A stretch of DNA of 64,000 nucleotides. Origin: Providencia rettgeri (GTDB lineage: Bacteria > Pseudomonadota > Gammaproteobacteria > Enterobacterales > Enterobacteriaceae). The stretch covers positions 2,728,001 to 2,792,000 of the forward strand of contig NZ_CP096258.1 of the NCBI RefSeq assembly GCF_023205015.1, read 5' to 3'. Made by a program: the position numbers and the translations under genes. The notes under the pieces are model-generated. The model did no database searches and was not told the origin of the DNA. It saw only the letters and a list, made by a program, of their open reading frames with translations. Shown piece by piece: positions 31,266 through 40,016 of this stretch. How positions within the stretch are numbered: the first letter of the stretch is position 1; every line of letters starts with the position of its first letter.

Positions 31266-31537
31266 GGGGGCATTCCAAATTACAATTCTACTTATACAAG
31301 CCGCGGAGCTATCTGAATATTATTGAAATAAAAAACCCATCAAATAAAATCGTTCCACTTTTAAATATATAGTTAGATTTTAAAAATCATCTTTGAATAC
31401 CAAACAATATTTCAAATGATATCAATAATACTTTCATACCAAATAAAAATTAGTCACATCATTTTAAGTAGGTTATATTAATTAACTACGACCACAGTGA
31501 TGAAACATTTAAAAACCATTAACATGGAGTGTTTACT

Positions 31538-32170
31538 ATGATTTCAAATTTAACCCTAAATACTAACCAAGAATTACAACAGAGTGAAAATAATACTAAT
31601 ATATCTGAGATATTACGTGAGAAAGAATATCTAACTGCAGTAAGAGATAACTTTATTTCTAACGTATATAATTATATTCCATTAAAATCTGTCACATCTA
31701 ATGTCAGCGAGGAAAACTATTGTCAAACGATTAAATATGCATTGTTAAATATCACTAATCAACGCTTACAATTAAATAAAATACAAAAATTGAAATCAGA
31801 ATCTGTTGATACTACATATTTACTAGAAGAAAAGCTTGCTAATACAAAAAATGACCTCGTGACATACATTCAAGACCACTCAGAAAATAATGATTCAAAT
31901 TTGATTTCCCAAGACATATCAGCTTTGCTCGATGAAATCTACAATACAGATCTAAAAATAGAATCAATAGAGACATTTATTAATAAATTAGAAAATGACA
32001 CAGCGCTAGCTATAGCTAATATTTTTCTTAATGAAGACAATACGTTAGATTCAGAATCATTATTATCATCCTCAATAGCAAGCCTCGAACAAAACACGAT
32101 AACCTGTGATTTTAAACACGAACTTTCAAATAACAAACTACCGCAGATACTAATGTCAATGCGCAACTAA
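31538..32170 (+). CDS. Short paralogue of the coiled-coil protein
   Basis: A 210-residue protein that keeps the leader and C-terminal domain of the 681-residue protein. Shared segments are the MIS start with its identical upstream block (ggagtgtttact), IPLKS followed by a ENxYxQTxxY motif, YIxxHSEN with a later SxxxxALLxEI-like block and ESIETxINK, and an ending SSSIASLEQNTI. About 470 residues of the long protein's middle are missing. Unlike the long protein it has two cysteines. Its start follows ATGGAG at the same spacing. Function unknown. It may be an active partner or a decaying copy; the frame is intact and the protein has diverged, which argues against very recent inactivation. Confidence 0.75.
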   Translation: MISNLTLNTNQELQQSENNTNISEILREKEYLTAVRDNFISNVYNYIPLKSVTSNVSEENYCQTIKYALLNITNQRLQLNKIQKLKSESVDTTYLLEEKLANTKNDLVTYIQDHSENNDSNLISQDISALLDEIYNTDLKIESIETFINKLENDTALAIANIFLNEDNTLDSESLLSSSIASLEQNTITCDFKHELSNNKLPQILMSMRN

Positions 32171-32212
32171 ACGTATCTAGCTTTTACTGCGTTTAGACTT
32201 TGTCACCAGAGA

Positions 32213-32235
32213 AACGCCTTAGTAAGGGCGCTTTT
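32213..32235. terminator. Hairpin between the short coiled-coil gene and tctE
   Basis: AACGCCTT and AAGGGCGCTT pair with one bulged base. T-rich sequence follows on the plus strand, and on the minus strand it directly follows the tctE stop. It is a likely shared terminator for the convergent genes. Confidence 0.5.
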
Positions 32236-32236
32236 C

Positions 32237-33664
32237 TTACCACGGCGCTTGGCTGGCTTTAAATGCGATTCTAACCAATAATCCATTAAGTAATTTACTT
32301 TTTAATAATTGAGGTTCAGAACCATGATAGCGCGCAATATCTTTTACGAGCGCCAATCCAAGCCCCGCGCCTTCCTTCCCTAATGCATTATTTAAACGTG
32401 TAAATGCTTCCATTGAACGGTTAATTTTAGCATCAGGGATCCCTGGCCCTGAGTCCTCCACTTCCAAGACCCAATGAAAATGGTCGTCACTACTGACCAC
32501 TCGGACGGTGACCTCCCCATTTTCAGGTGTATATTTGATGGCATTATCAATTAAATTTGCACACATCTCTGCGAGTAAAATCGGTTCTCCTTTGATCCAT
32601 GCCGTTTCTGCGCCTTCATAGCCTAAGTCAATATTTTGGCTTTCTGCTTGGGATAGCCGAGTAAAACAGACTTGATGAACAATTTCGACCAAATTTATGG
32701 CTCGGTACTGTGCAATGGCCTCTTTTTCATGAGCTTTTAATCGCGATAGCTGCAAAAGCCTATCAGTCAGAACAATCGTATTATCGAGTGTTTTTTCAAT
32801 GGCTTGTAAACTCTGTTGCCGTTGGGTTTCATCTGTACTATTAATCGCCACAGAAACTTGCGTTTTAAGCACCGTAAGTGGAGTTTTAAGCTGATGAGAA
32901 GCATCTGCACTGAATCGCTCTTGTCGTCTAACCATCCGCTTTAGGCGGGAAATATACCGGTTTAATGCATCAATAAGCGGTGATAAATCAGACCACGGCA
33001 GTAAATCTGGCAATGGCGTTAAATCATTAGCAGAACGCCCTAACATTAAATGAGACAATTTTTTCAACGGTGCCAGTAACTTACTCAATAGGATATAGGC
33101 AAGAACCAAGGTTAACAACACCACTGTGCCTTGGCTCATCAAAGCAGAGATTAACAATTGGTTAGCGAGATCTTGTCGTGAATAGACCGTTTCCGCTACA
33201 CGGATTTCAACCATCCCCGTTATTCCATCTTCATTAATAGGTTGATAAAACGCAGCAATACGGATAGGCAAGCCCTTATACTGCGCATCATAAAAATAAA
33301 CTAGCGCAGTATAATGCTGTGAACGCATCCAATAAGCGGGAATTGGCGGCAAATCGTCATAACCGGAGATAGTTTCACCGTCAGGGGAGATTACTTGATA
33401 AAAAATTCGGTCATTATTATTTAGTTCAAAACTATCAAGCACGACATAAGGCACACTCACAGAGAGGTGCCCATCGATTACTTGCAAACGTTCTGCAACT
33501 GTCCGTGCTGAAGCTAATAAGGTTCGGTCATAGGCTAAATTTGCGGCATTTTTTGCACTGTAATAGTGGGTATAAACCGAAAAACTGCCCAATAAAATGA
33601 GGGGGATACCGAAAAAGAGCAGCAACTGATGAAAGAGAGAGCGTGGATGAGAGACTAATTTCAT
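32237..33664 (-). CDS. tctE: Sensor histidine kinase TctE
   Basis: A 475-residue two-component sensor kinase. It has an N-terminal membrane helix (LLLFFGIPLILLGSFSVY), a periplasmic sensor region of about 130 residues, a second helix (GTVVLLTLVLAYILLSKLL), a HAMP-like linker, a HisKA domain with phosphoacceptor His near residue 257 (FSADASHQLKTPLTVLK), and a HATPase domain with the N-box (EMCANLIDNAIKYTP), the G1 box (VEDSGPGIP) and the G2 box (KEGAGLGLALVKD). It overlaps tctD by four bases and lies beside divergent tctCBA, which identifies it as TctE, expected to sense external tricarboxylates. Its last 190 bases are duplicated at 31072-31265. Confidence 0.93.
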   Translation of the reverse strand: MKLVSHPRSLFHQLLLFFGIPLILLGSFSVYTHYYSAKNAANLAYDRTLLASARTVAERLQVIDGHLSVSVPYVVLDSFELNNNDRIFYQVISPDGETISGYDDLPPIPAYWMRSQHYTALVYFYDAQYKGLPIRIAAFYQPINEDGITGMVEIRVAETVYSRQDLANQLLISALMSQGTVVLLTLVLAYILLSKLLAPLKKLSHLMLGRSANDLTPLPDLLPWSDLSPLIDALNRYISRLKRMVRRQERFSADASHQLKTPLTVLKTQVSVAINSTDETQRQQSLQAIEKTLDNTIVLTDRLLQLSRLKAHEKEAIAQYRAINLVEIVHQVCFTRLSQAESQNIDLGYEGAETAWIKGEPILLAEMCANLIDNAIKYTPENGEVTVRVVSSDDHFHWVLEVEDSGPGIPDAKINRSMEAFTRLNNALGKEGAGLGLALVKDIARYHGSEPQLLKSKLLNGLLVRIAFKASQAPW

Positions 33665-34329
33665 ACACTACACTGCTCTAATCGGTATCCCAATCCGCGT
33701 AAAGTATTGATATTAACATCTGAACCGGCAAGCTTTTTTCTTACACGATGAACATATAATTCAATACTTTGTAAATTGGCTTCATCAGATAACGAAAAGA
33801 CCTGTTCAAATAATTGCATTTTAGAAACAGGACGTCCTCGCCGATGAAATAATGTGTTTAACACCGCATATTCTCTTGGTGTTAAGCCGAGAGGCTCTTC
33901 GCCTAATAAAAAATAGCCATCCTCATGGTAACTCAGTAATCCAAACTGTTGTGACTCATTGACTTTCCCTTGGCTGCGTCGCAATAAAGCACGAAGTCGC
34001 GCTTCTAATTCCGCAATGTCAAAAGGTTTTGTCAGGTAGTCATCAGCCCCCGCATTTAGCCCCTGTACACGGTCGGCCACGTCTGAATTCGCCGTTAATA
34101 ACAAAACAGGGGTTTCTTGATGGCGTTTACGCATTTGCGCTAATACCTCAAGCCCACTCATTCTCGGAAGTGATACATCTAACACGACTAATTCATAGTG
34201 CTCAGTCTGCAATAGTTGGTCCGCTATTGCGCCATCACTGGCAACATCAACCGCAAACCCAGATGATGATAACGCTTTTTGTAACCATAATGACAATTCG
34301 TCATGGTCTTCAACCAATAAAATTCTCAT
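33661..34329 (-). CDS. tctD: Response regulator TctD
   Basis: A 222-residue OmpR-family response regulator. The receiver domain (residues 1-118) has the acidic pair in LLVEDHDE, the phosphoacceptor Asp51 (LVVLDVSLPRMSG), Thr in LLLTANS and Lys in YLTKPFD. The C-terminal winged helix (about 130-220) includes LTPREYAVLNTLFHRRGRPVSK and the DNA-recognition region IELYVHRVRKKL. It overlaps tctE and is divergent from tctC, so it should activate tctCBA in response to citrate or related acids, as in Salmonella. Confidence 0.93.
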   Translation of the reverse strand: MRILLVEDHDELSLWLQKALSSSGFAVDVASDGAIADQLLQTEHYELVVLDVSLPRMSGLEVLAQMRKRHQETPVLLLTANSDVADRVQGLNAGADDYLTKPFDIAELEARLRALLRRSQGKVNESQQFGLLSYHEDGYFLLGEEPLGLTPREYAVLNTLFHRRGRPVSKMQLFEQVFSLSDEANLQSIELYVHRVRKKLAGSDVNINTLRGLGYRLEQCSV

Positions 34330-34640
34330 GCCGCATACTCATTATAATTATTTATCAGTATACGTTGGCATTCCATTGGATGAATGGAAAGCAAATGTGA
34401 CCATTTTTACTGTGTCCATCACAACTATTGCTAACAAACACTATTAACGTGATTAATTTAACATTAAATTAACATAACAAAAAAGTAAAAATACAAAACA
34501 ATCTGATATATATCACATAAAAATAATAATATTTGTTAATGAAAGGTAAATGAAAGCTTCATCGGGCAATGATGTCATACGAATACAACAAGAAGTAAGC
34601 AATTTTTACCTCTAATTATTGTCTTAGTAAGGAAAAAAGA
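34330..34640. other. tctD-tctC divergent control region
   Basis: 311 bases, AT-rich. It contains the direct repeat TTAACAT at 34458-34464 and 34469-34475, 11 bases apart. I see no gene in it. Confidence 0.6.
34458..34475. promoter_or_regulatory. Candidate TctD binding site
   Basis: Two copies of TTAACAT lie 11 bases apart, one helical turn, as OmpR-family regulators typically require. A related TTAACGT lies at 34444-34450. The site is in the control region of tctCBA. Inference only. Confidence 0.4.
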
Positions 34641-35615
34641 ATGAAAAAATTCACACTGAAGGCCTTAGCAACAGCAATATTTTTAGTTGGCATTAACTCT
34701 GCAAACGCCCTACCCGAACGTACAGAATGTATTGCCCCCGCCAAACCTGGCGGTGGTTTTGATTTAACCTGTAAGTTAGTACAAGTATCTCTTCTTGAAA
34801 CCAAAGAAATTGAAAAACCGATGCGCGTGACCTATATGCCAGGCGGTATTGGCGCGGTCGCTTATAACGCGATTGTTGCTCAGCGCCCTGCGGAACCCGG
34901 CACCATCGTTGCGTTCTCCGGGGGGTCATTGCTCAACCTTGCACAAGGTAAATTTGGCCGCTATAACGAAAATGATGTGCGTTGGCTTGCCAGCGTTGGC
35001 AGTGACTACGGCATGATTGCCGTTCGAGCTGACTCCCCTTATAAAGATCTCAAAGATTTAATGGATACCTTCAAAAAAGACCCTAATAGCATCGTATTTG
35101 GGGCGGGAGGATCTATTGGTAGCCAAGACTGGATGAAAACGGCTTTACTCGCAAAAGCGATAGACATTGACCCTCGCAAAATGCGTTATGTCGCTTTTGA
35201 AGGAGGCGGTGAAACCTTAACCGCGCTGCTGGGTAACCATATTCAGGTACTTTCAGGGGATATCAGCGAAATGACGCCATATATCAATGAAGGTAAAATT
35301 CGTATCCTTGCCGTCTACGCAGACAAACGCCTTGGTGATGGGTTATCCGATATCCCTACAGCAAAAGAACAAGGGTATGACATTGTCTGGCCAATCATTC
35401 GCGGTTTCTATATGGGTCCAAAAGTGTCTGATGCAGATTATAACCAATGGGTTGAAGCCTTCCAAAAATTGCAACAAACCGACGAATTCAAAAAACAACG
35501 CGAACTGCGTGGTTTATTTGAATACAACTTAACCGGGCAAGAACTCGATAGCTATGTCAAAAAAGAGATCGAGCAGTATCGTGAACAAGCCCGTGCTTTC
35601 GGTTTAGCCAAATAA
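34641..35615 (+). CDS. tctC: Tripartite tricarboxylate transporter substrate-binding protein TctC
   Basis: A 324-residue periplasmic solute-binding protein with a cleavable signal peptide (MKKFTLKALATAIFLVGINSANA, cleavage before LPERTEC). The Bug/TctC fold is indicated by CIAPAKPGGGFDLTCKLVQ, the VTYMPGGIGAVAYNAIV segment, and GGGETLTALLGNHIQVLSGDISEMTPYI. It captures citrate-like tricarboxylates and passes them to TctAB. It leads the operon tctC-tctB-tctA; tctB starts 11 bases after its stop. A divergent TctDE two-component system sits upstream. Confidence 0.95.
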   Translation: MKKFTLKALATAIFLVGINSANALPERTECIAPAKPGGGFDLTCKLVQVSLLETKEIEKPMRVTYMPGGIGAVAYNAIVAQRPAEPGTIVAFSGGSLLNLAQGKFGRYNENDVRWLASVGSDYGMIAVRADSPYKDLKDLMDTFKKDPNSIVFGAGGSIGSQDWMKTALLAKAIDIDPRKMRYVAFEGGGETLTALLGNHIQVLSGDISEMTPYINEGKIRILAVYADKRLGDGLSDIPTAKEQGYDIVWPIIRGFYMGPKVSDADYNQWVEAFQKLQQTDEFKKQRELRGLFEYNLTGQELDSYVKKEIEQYREQARAFGLAK

Positions 35616-35626
35616 CGGAGTGAACG

Positions 35627-36058
35627 ATGAGCCAACGCATATTTGCCATAGTTTGGCTAATACTGTGTGCTATCGGAATTTATATTGGCTGGGGGATCCA
35701 AAGTGAGTTTACCTACGAACCACTGGGCCCCCGCCCTTTTCCGGTTGTCATACTCTCCTTAATGGCGCTTTGTGCTCTTGCCTTATTATTTGGCAAGCAA
35801 GAAGCCGTTGAGTGGCCAAAACCCTATGTATTACGCCGTTTAGTTTTATTAGTCGTTGCACTCGTGATCTATGCATGGGCTTTTGAATGGTTAGGATTCC
35901 CAATTGCAACCACTTTACTCACCATCAGTATTGCCCTGCTATTTGGTGCGACGCCCATCGCCGCGATTATTTCAGGCCCTATCTTAGGTATCTTTTTGTT
36001 CTATGCCTTTGATAAATGGCTAGATGTAACCTTGCCTATTGGCAGCTTGCTAAGTTAA
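35627..36058 (+). CDS. tctB: Tripartite tricarboxylate transporter small membrane protein TctB
   Basis: A 143-residue inner-membrane protein with four helices, beginning IFAIVWLILCAIGIYIGWGI. It has the family-type YEPLGPRPFPVVI motif after helix 1. It is the small membrane subunit of the Tct transporter, working with the large subunit TctA and the binding protein TctC. A GGAG site precedes the ATG. The stop lies 11 bases before the tctA start, with TAAGGAGC supplying the next ribosome-binding site. Confidence 0.93.
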   Translation: MSQRIFAIVWLILCAIGIYIGWGIQSEFTYEPLGPRPFPVVILSLMALCALALLFGKQEAVEWPKPYVLRRLVLLVVALVIYAWAFEWLGFPIATTLLTISIALLFGATPIAAIISGPILGIFLFYAFDKWLDVTLPIGSLLS

Positions 36059-36069
36059 GGAGCGAAATC

Positions 36070-37578
36070 ATGGAAACTTGGATGTATCTATCTCAAGGTT
36101 TTGAGGTCGCACTGGTTCCTCAAAATATCTTGATCGCCTTAATCGGCTGCTTTATTGGGACTATCGTGGGGATGCTTCCCGGCCTCGGCCCTATCAATGG
36201 CGTCGCAATTTTGCTGCCGTTGGCTTTTGCACTGAAATTACCTGCTGAATCTGCATTAATCTTACTCGCCACAGTTTATTTAGGTTGTGAATATGGCGGA
36301 CGTATATCATCAATCTTACTCAATGTTCCTGGCGATGCCGCTGCCATCATGACCACGCTAGATGGTTATCCTATGGCAAAACAAGGAAAAGGTGGTGTCG
36401 CGCTCTCTATTTCTGCGGTCAGTTCGTTCATTGGTTCAACAATTGCGATTGTAGGGATAATTCTATTCGCTCCCTTGCTTGCGCAATGGTCACTCGCCTT
36501 TGGCCCTGCCGAATATTTCGCCTTAATGGTTTTTGCCATTGCCTGCTTAGGTAGCATGATGAGCCAAAACCCAATCAAATCACTATTGGCGGCCTTAATG
36601 GGGTTATCACTCGCCACAGTCGGAGTGGATGCCAACTCTGGGGAATATCGTTTTACGTTCGATAGCGTACATTTATCGGATGGTGTGCAGTTTATCGTCG
36701 TAGTTATTGGTTTGTTCTCTGTCAGCGAAATTTTATTGATGCTCGAAGGCACAGCGACAGGCCAAGGTCTGATCCGCAAAACAGGCCGAATGCTGTTCAA
36801 TCGCAAAGAAGCTAAAGCGTGTGCTGGCCCGGCTTTACGTTCTTCTTTTATCGGTTTCTTTGTTGGCGTTCTTCCGGGAGCGGGAGCCACCATTGCCAGC
36901 GCTATCACTTATATGACGGAAAAGAAAATCAGTGGTGAGAAAGGGGATTTTGGTAATGGCGATGTTCGCGGTGTCGCAGCACCAGAAGCGGCCAATAATG
37001 CCTCTGCCTGTGGCTCATTTATCCCAATGTTAACCCTTGGTGTGCCGGGTTCAGGAACCACAGCGGTCATGATGGGGGCGCTAACGCTCTACAATATCAC
37101 CCCAGGCCCAGGGATGTTTACTGAACAACCTGATATTGTTTGGGGGTTAATTGCGGCTCTGTTGATTGCTAACGTAGTCCTACTCATCATGAATATTCCA
37201 TTAATTGGCTTATTCACGCGTATGTTAACGGTGCCATTATGGTTTTTAGTCCCTGCTATTGCTTGCATTTCTGCTGTAGGGGTGTATGCCGTTCACAGTA
37301 CAACGTTTGATTTGTTACTGATGATGGGGCTAGGTGTATTTGGGTTTATTCTACGAAAAATGAACTTCCCACTTTCACCATTAATTTTAGGGTTTGTACT
37401 CGGTGAAATGTTAGAACAAAACTTACGCCGTTCACTGTCCATCAGTAATGGTAATTTCGATATTCTTTGGAGCAGTACGATTTCTCAAAGTTTATTAACA
37501 CTTGCGGTATTAGTACTAATTCTACCACCGATTATAAAGCGTATTCGTAAACGTAAACAATCCACTGTCTCATCGTAA
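36070..37578 (+). CDS. tctA: Tripartite tricarboxylate transporter large permease TctA
   Basis: A 502-residue permease with about 11-12 membrane helices. The signature [21 protein letters not shown] (about residues 22-42) and its repeat [19 protein letters not shown] (about 270) are the paired TctA motifs; [24 protein letters not shown] and the [33 protein letters not shown] segment are also typical. It moves tricarboxylates across the inner membrane with a cation gradient. The start at 36070 follows TAAGGAGC; the longer frame would overlap tctB. A terminator follows. Confidence 0.95.
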   Translation: METWMYLSQGFEVALVPQNILIALIGCFIGTIVGMLPGLGPINGVAILLPLAFALKLPAESALILLATVYLGCEYGGRISSILLNVPGDAAAIMTTLDGYPMAKQGKGGVALSISAVSSFIGSTIAIVGIILFAPLLAQWSLAFGPAEYFALMVFAIACLGSMMSQNPIKSLLAALMGLSLATVGVDANSGEYRFTFDSVHLSDGVQFIVVVIGLFSVSEILLMLEGTATGQGLIRKTGRMLFNRKEAKACAGPALRSSFIGFFVGVLPGAGATIASAITYMTEKKISGEKGDFGNGDVRGVAAPEAANNASACGSFIPMLTLGVPGSGTTAVMMGALTLYNITPGPGMFTEQPDIVWGLIAALLIANVVLLIMNIPLIGLFTRMLTVPLWFLVPAIACISAVGVYAVHSTTFDLLLMMGLGVFGFILRKMNFPLSPLILGFVLGEMLEQNLRRSLSISNGNFDILWSSTISQSLLTLAVLVLILPPIIKRIRKRKQSTVSS

Positions 37579-37608
37579 TTAAGTGTTCATACAATCTCTG
37601 TAAAACTT

Positions 37609-37636
37609 TGCCCCAGTGTATTTGGGGCATTTTTTA
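37609..37636 (+). terminator. Terminator of tctCBA
   Basis: TGCCCCA (37609-37615) pairs with TGGGGCA (37623-37629), with a seven-base loop, followed by a T-rich tract. It lies 30 bases past the tctA stop. Confidence 0.82.
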
Positions 37637-37744
37637 TTAATAAGTAGAGAGTCTTATATAGCTAAGTAAAACCACATTTTCATCACGAGTTCCCTCGCCA
37701 TAATAGACATACTTTGATGGCGAACTAGTGATAGTACTTGGCCG

Positions 37745-37900
37745 CTATGGAGCATTTCTATGTAGTGGAAATGGATTCTCAATATTATGTATTTTACTAA
37801 TCATTTTACTAAATTTACTGCGAATATAACGAGATAATGCCTTGCCTAAAATTTTAAAATCCTGCATCCAAATAGCCGCATGAAACCTTGTTACACTCAT
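37745..37900 (-). CDS. Possible 51-residue small basic protein
   Basis: An open frame of 51 codons starts at ATG 37900, eight bases or so after GAGGAAAT, a good ribosome-binding site. The predicted protein begins MSVTRFHAAIWMQDFKILGKAL and continues SRYIRSKFSKMISK, giving a basic, possibly amphipathic helix, then ends IENPFPLHRNAP. I do not recognise it. It stands alone on the minus strand in an otherwise empty AT-rich region between tctA and the Ser-rich protein. The ribosome-binding site and non-random residue pattern support it, but an open frame this short could be chance. Confidence 0.35.
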   Translation of the reverse strand: MSVTRFHAAIWMQDFKILGKALSRYIRSKFSKMISKIHNIENPFPLHRNAP

Positions 37901-38083
37901 ATAATTTCCTCTATTCATCTAAAAATTGAGCTAATATCATGTCACTGTTTTGGATAAAAAAATTTAATAAAATGATGTATCTTCACTCAGTCATTAATAA
38001 GTCATTGATTAAGATAATGACGATATATTGAATAGCGTCAATCAATTATTTTAGTCATCTCATTTATTAAAACATAAAACACA

Positions 38084-38545
38084 ATGTTCGATAGATTACT
38101 TTTCGTCCTTTTTAACATCCAGCCGAAACCGCTAGCGTATACGCGTACCATTGATGTCTATGGCGACCGTTACACTATTCATAGCCAAAAACCCGTAACT
38201 ATCACGGAAAAAGACAGCGGTTATATCGAAATAAAAGCGCTGGGTAAAATACATATTTTTTGTGGTAAAATTCTGCATATCAGCGTAAAGAAAAATACCA
38301 CTTTGGTGACTATTGGTTGGTCGAAAGGCAAAAGTCAAATATTTGAAGTGCGTAAAAATGTGAAAGAAACTGCATATCGAGTGAATTCAAATAATTCGAG
38401 TTCAAGCTACACGCCCCCTTATTATGACTGCGCATCCAGTGATGATAACCACCGCTCAAGTAGCCATTATTGTTCTAATGATAACTCAATTTCTGATTGT
38501 TCATCATCCGATTCAGGGGGAGCTGATGGCGGAGGTAGTGATTAA
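38084..38545 (+). CDS. Hypothetical Ser/Asp-rich protein
   Basis: A 153-residue protein I do not recognise. Residues 1-100 look folded and beta-rich (TRTIDVYGDRYTIHSQKP, KDSGYIEIKALGKIHIFCG, TTLVTIGWSKGKSQIFEV). Residues about 105-153 are low complexity: Ser, Asp, Asn and Cys with three spaced cysteines (YYDCASS, SHYCSND, ISDCSSS) and a Gly/Asp-rich end. There is no signal peptide, and no clear ribosome-binding site precedes the ATG, so the start is uncertain. It converges on fabB. The Cys/Ser tail could bind metal or be disordered; that is speculation. Confidence 0.55.
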   Translation: MFDRLLFVLFNIQPKPLAYTRTIDVYGDRYTIHSQKPVTITEKDSGYIEIKALGKIHIFCGKILHISVKKNTTLVTIGWSKGKSQIFEVRKNVKETAYRVNSNNSSSSYTPPYYDCASSDDNHRSSSHYCSNDNSISDCSSSDSGGADGGGSD

Positions 38546-38572
38546 ACAAAAAAACGAGAACCGAAGTTCTCG
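38545..38572 (-). terminator. Terminator of fabB with UUCG tetraloop
   Basis: On the minus strand the stem CGAGAAC-TTCG-GTTCTCG (38555-38572) carries a C(UUCG)G tetraloop and runs into seven T residues. The fabB stop lies about 30 bases before. It overlaps the end of the convergent Ser-rich gene. Confidence 0.85.
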
Positions 38573-38600
38573 CTTATTTAATACCTTAGGCTAATACAAA

Positions 38601-39815
38601 TTACGCTTTGTATTTGCTCATCACTAATGTGGCGTTAGTTCCACCGAAACCGAAGCTGTTAGACATGACGGTTTCCAGTGCTTGTTCCGTTGGTTTAGTC
38701 ACGATGTTCAAGCCAGCAGCTTTCTCGTCTAAGTTTTCGACGTTAATGCTTGGTGCAATAAAGCCGTGCTCTAACATCAGTAAGCTGTAAATCGCTTCGT
38801 GTACACCCGCAGCGCCTAATGAGTGACCACTCATCGCTTTCGTTGCAGAAATTGCAGGCGAATGGCTACCAAACACTTCTTGGATAGCTTCTAACTCTTT
38901 GGTGTCACCCACTGGCGTTGACGTACCGTGTGTGTTGATATAATCAATTTTATCAACGCCCTGCATTGCCATTTGCATACAACGCACCGCACCTTCACCT
39001 GAAGGGGCAACCATGTCTGCACCGTCAGAGGTCGCACCATAGCCGACAATTTCAGCGTAGATATGTGCACCACGCGCTAACGCATGTTCTAATTCCTCGA
39101 CAACAACGATACCGCCACCACCTGCGATAACGAAACCATCACGGTCTTTATCGTAAGTTCTTGATGCTTTGTCTGGCGTTTCATTGTATTTAGTCGACAA
39201 TGCGCCCATCGCATCAAACTCACAGGTCATTTCCCAGCTCAGTTCTTCACCGCCACCTGCGAAAACCACATCTTGTTTGCCTAATTGAATTAATTCAACC
39301 GCATGACCGATACAGTGCGCTGATGTTGAACAAGCAGAACTGATTGAGTAGTTTACACCTTTGATTTTGAAAGGCGTTGCTAAACAGGCAGAAATACCCG
39401 ATGCCATTGCACGGGTCACCATATATGGGCCCACACCACGTAAACCTTTCGCACGCATACCGTCAGAACCCGCTACTTGGTTACGTGGAGAACCACCACC
39501 CGAGCCTACAACGATACCTGTGCGTAAATTTGAAACTTGTTCTTCAGCTAAACCTGAATCCGCAATCGCTTGTTCCATCGATAAATAAGCATAGGCGGAG
39601 CAATCACTCATAAAACGGAAAATCTTACGGTCGATTAAGTCTTTTGGGTCTAAATTTTTGACATTACCCCAGACATGGCTACGTAGCCCTGCCTCTTTGA
39701 ATTCTTCTGAGAAAGTGATCCCGGAACGACCTTCCTTCAGAGAAGCCAGTACTTCTTCCTGGTTATTACCAAGGCTGGAAACAATACCTAGACCAGTGAT
39801 GACTGCACGCTTCAT
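38601..39815 (-). CDS. fabB: 3-oxoacyl-ACP synthase I FabB
   Basis: FabB (404 residues) elongates acyl-ACP with malonyl-ACP and is the synthase needed for unsaturated fatty acids. The catalytic triad is visible: nucleophilic Cys in [11 protein letters not shown], His in [11 protein letters not shown] and His in [10 protein letters not shown]; the C-terminal [14 protein letters not shown] is also typical. It is cytoplasmic. The upstream region holds adjoining FabR and FadR sites, so fabB should be repressed by FabR and activated by FadR as in E. coli. It lies next to mnmC as in E. coli. Confidence 0.98.
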   Translation of the reverse strand: MKRAVITGLGIVSSLGNNQEEVLASLKEGRSGITFSEEFKEAGLRSHVWGNVKNLDPKDLIDRKIFRFMSDCSAYAYLSMEQAIADSGLAEEQVSNLRTGIVVGSGGGSPRNQVAGSDGMRAKGLRGVGPYMVTRAMASGISACLATPFKIKGVNYSISSACSTSAHCIGHAVELIQLGKQDVVFAGGGEELSWEMTCEFDAMGALSTKYNETPDKASRTYDKDRDGFVIAGGGGIVVVEELEHALARGAHIYAEIVGYGATSDGADMVAPSGEGAVRCMQMAMQGVDKIDYINTHGTSTPVGDTKELEAIQEVFGSHSPAISATKAMSGHSLGAAGVHEAIYSLLMLEHGFIAPSINVENLDEKAAGLNIVTKPTEQALETVMSNSFGFGGTNATLVMSKYKA

Positions 39816-39868
39816 TCGTTACCTCATGTCTATAATTATATGATTGCGGGATTACAGGGTGTCACTTT

Positions 39869-39886
39869 AGCTTACACTTGTACGCT
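39869..39886 (-). promoter_or_regulatory. FabR operator of fabB
   Basis: Read on the minus strand, AGCGTACAAGTGTAAGCT is an imperfect palindrome matching the FabR site of E. coli fabA/fabB. It is 54 bases upstream of the fabB start and directly beside the FadR site. Confidence 0.8.
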
Positions 39887-39904
39887 GAACAAGTCCGATC
39901 AGGG
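39887..39904 (-). promoter_or_regulatory. FadR activator site of fabB
   Basis: On the minus strand CTGATCGGACTTGTTC matches the FadR consensus CTGGTCNGACNTGTT with one change. It adjoins the FabR palindrome, the same layout as in E. coli fabB. Confidence 0.78.
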
Positions 39905-40016
39905 TAAATATTTGTATTTTTTTCTTTGTGACGCGAATGAGACTTTTTTATGAAGGTAGCCTTACACCGATATCAGCGGTAAAATTTAGGAATTATATAA
40001 ACAATGTAGGCTTATC

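Larger units (their letters stand above)
37579..38083. other. Intergenic region after tctCBA
   Basis: 505 bases of AT-rich sequence. It contains the tct terminator and one possible 51-residue gene on the minus strand (37745-37900). The remainder shows no feature I can support. Confidence 0.5.

Noticed and set aside
31072..31278. Short protein with kinase ATPase-like sequence
   Set aside because: Not a separate gene; it is a truncated duplicate of the tctE 3' end with unrelated codons at its start.
28959..32170. Assignment of the coiled-coil proteins as type III secretion translocators or effectors
   Set aside because: No secretion apparatus, chaperone or effector motif is visible; the idea remains a hypothesis in the findings only.
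34029..34400. Open frame of 123 codons antisense to the start of tctD
   Set aside because: It overlaps a well-supported response regulator gene and reads through its promoter; no ribosome-binding site or recognisable protein.
36366..36908. Open frame of 180 codons antisense to tctA
   Set aside because: tctA is a clear conserved gene; the antisense frame follows from its codon use and has no family features.
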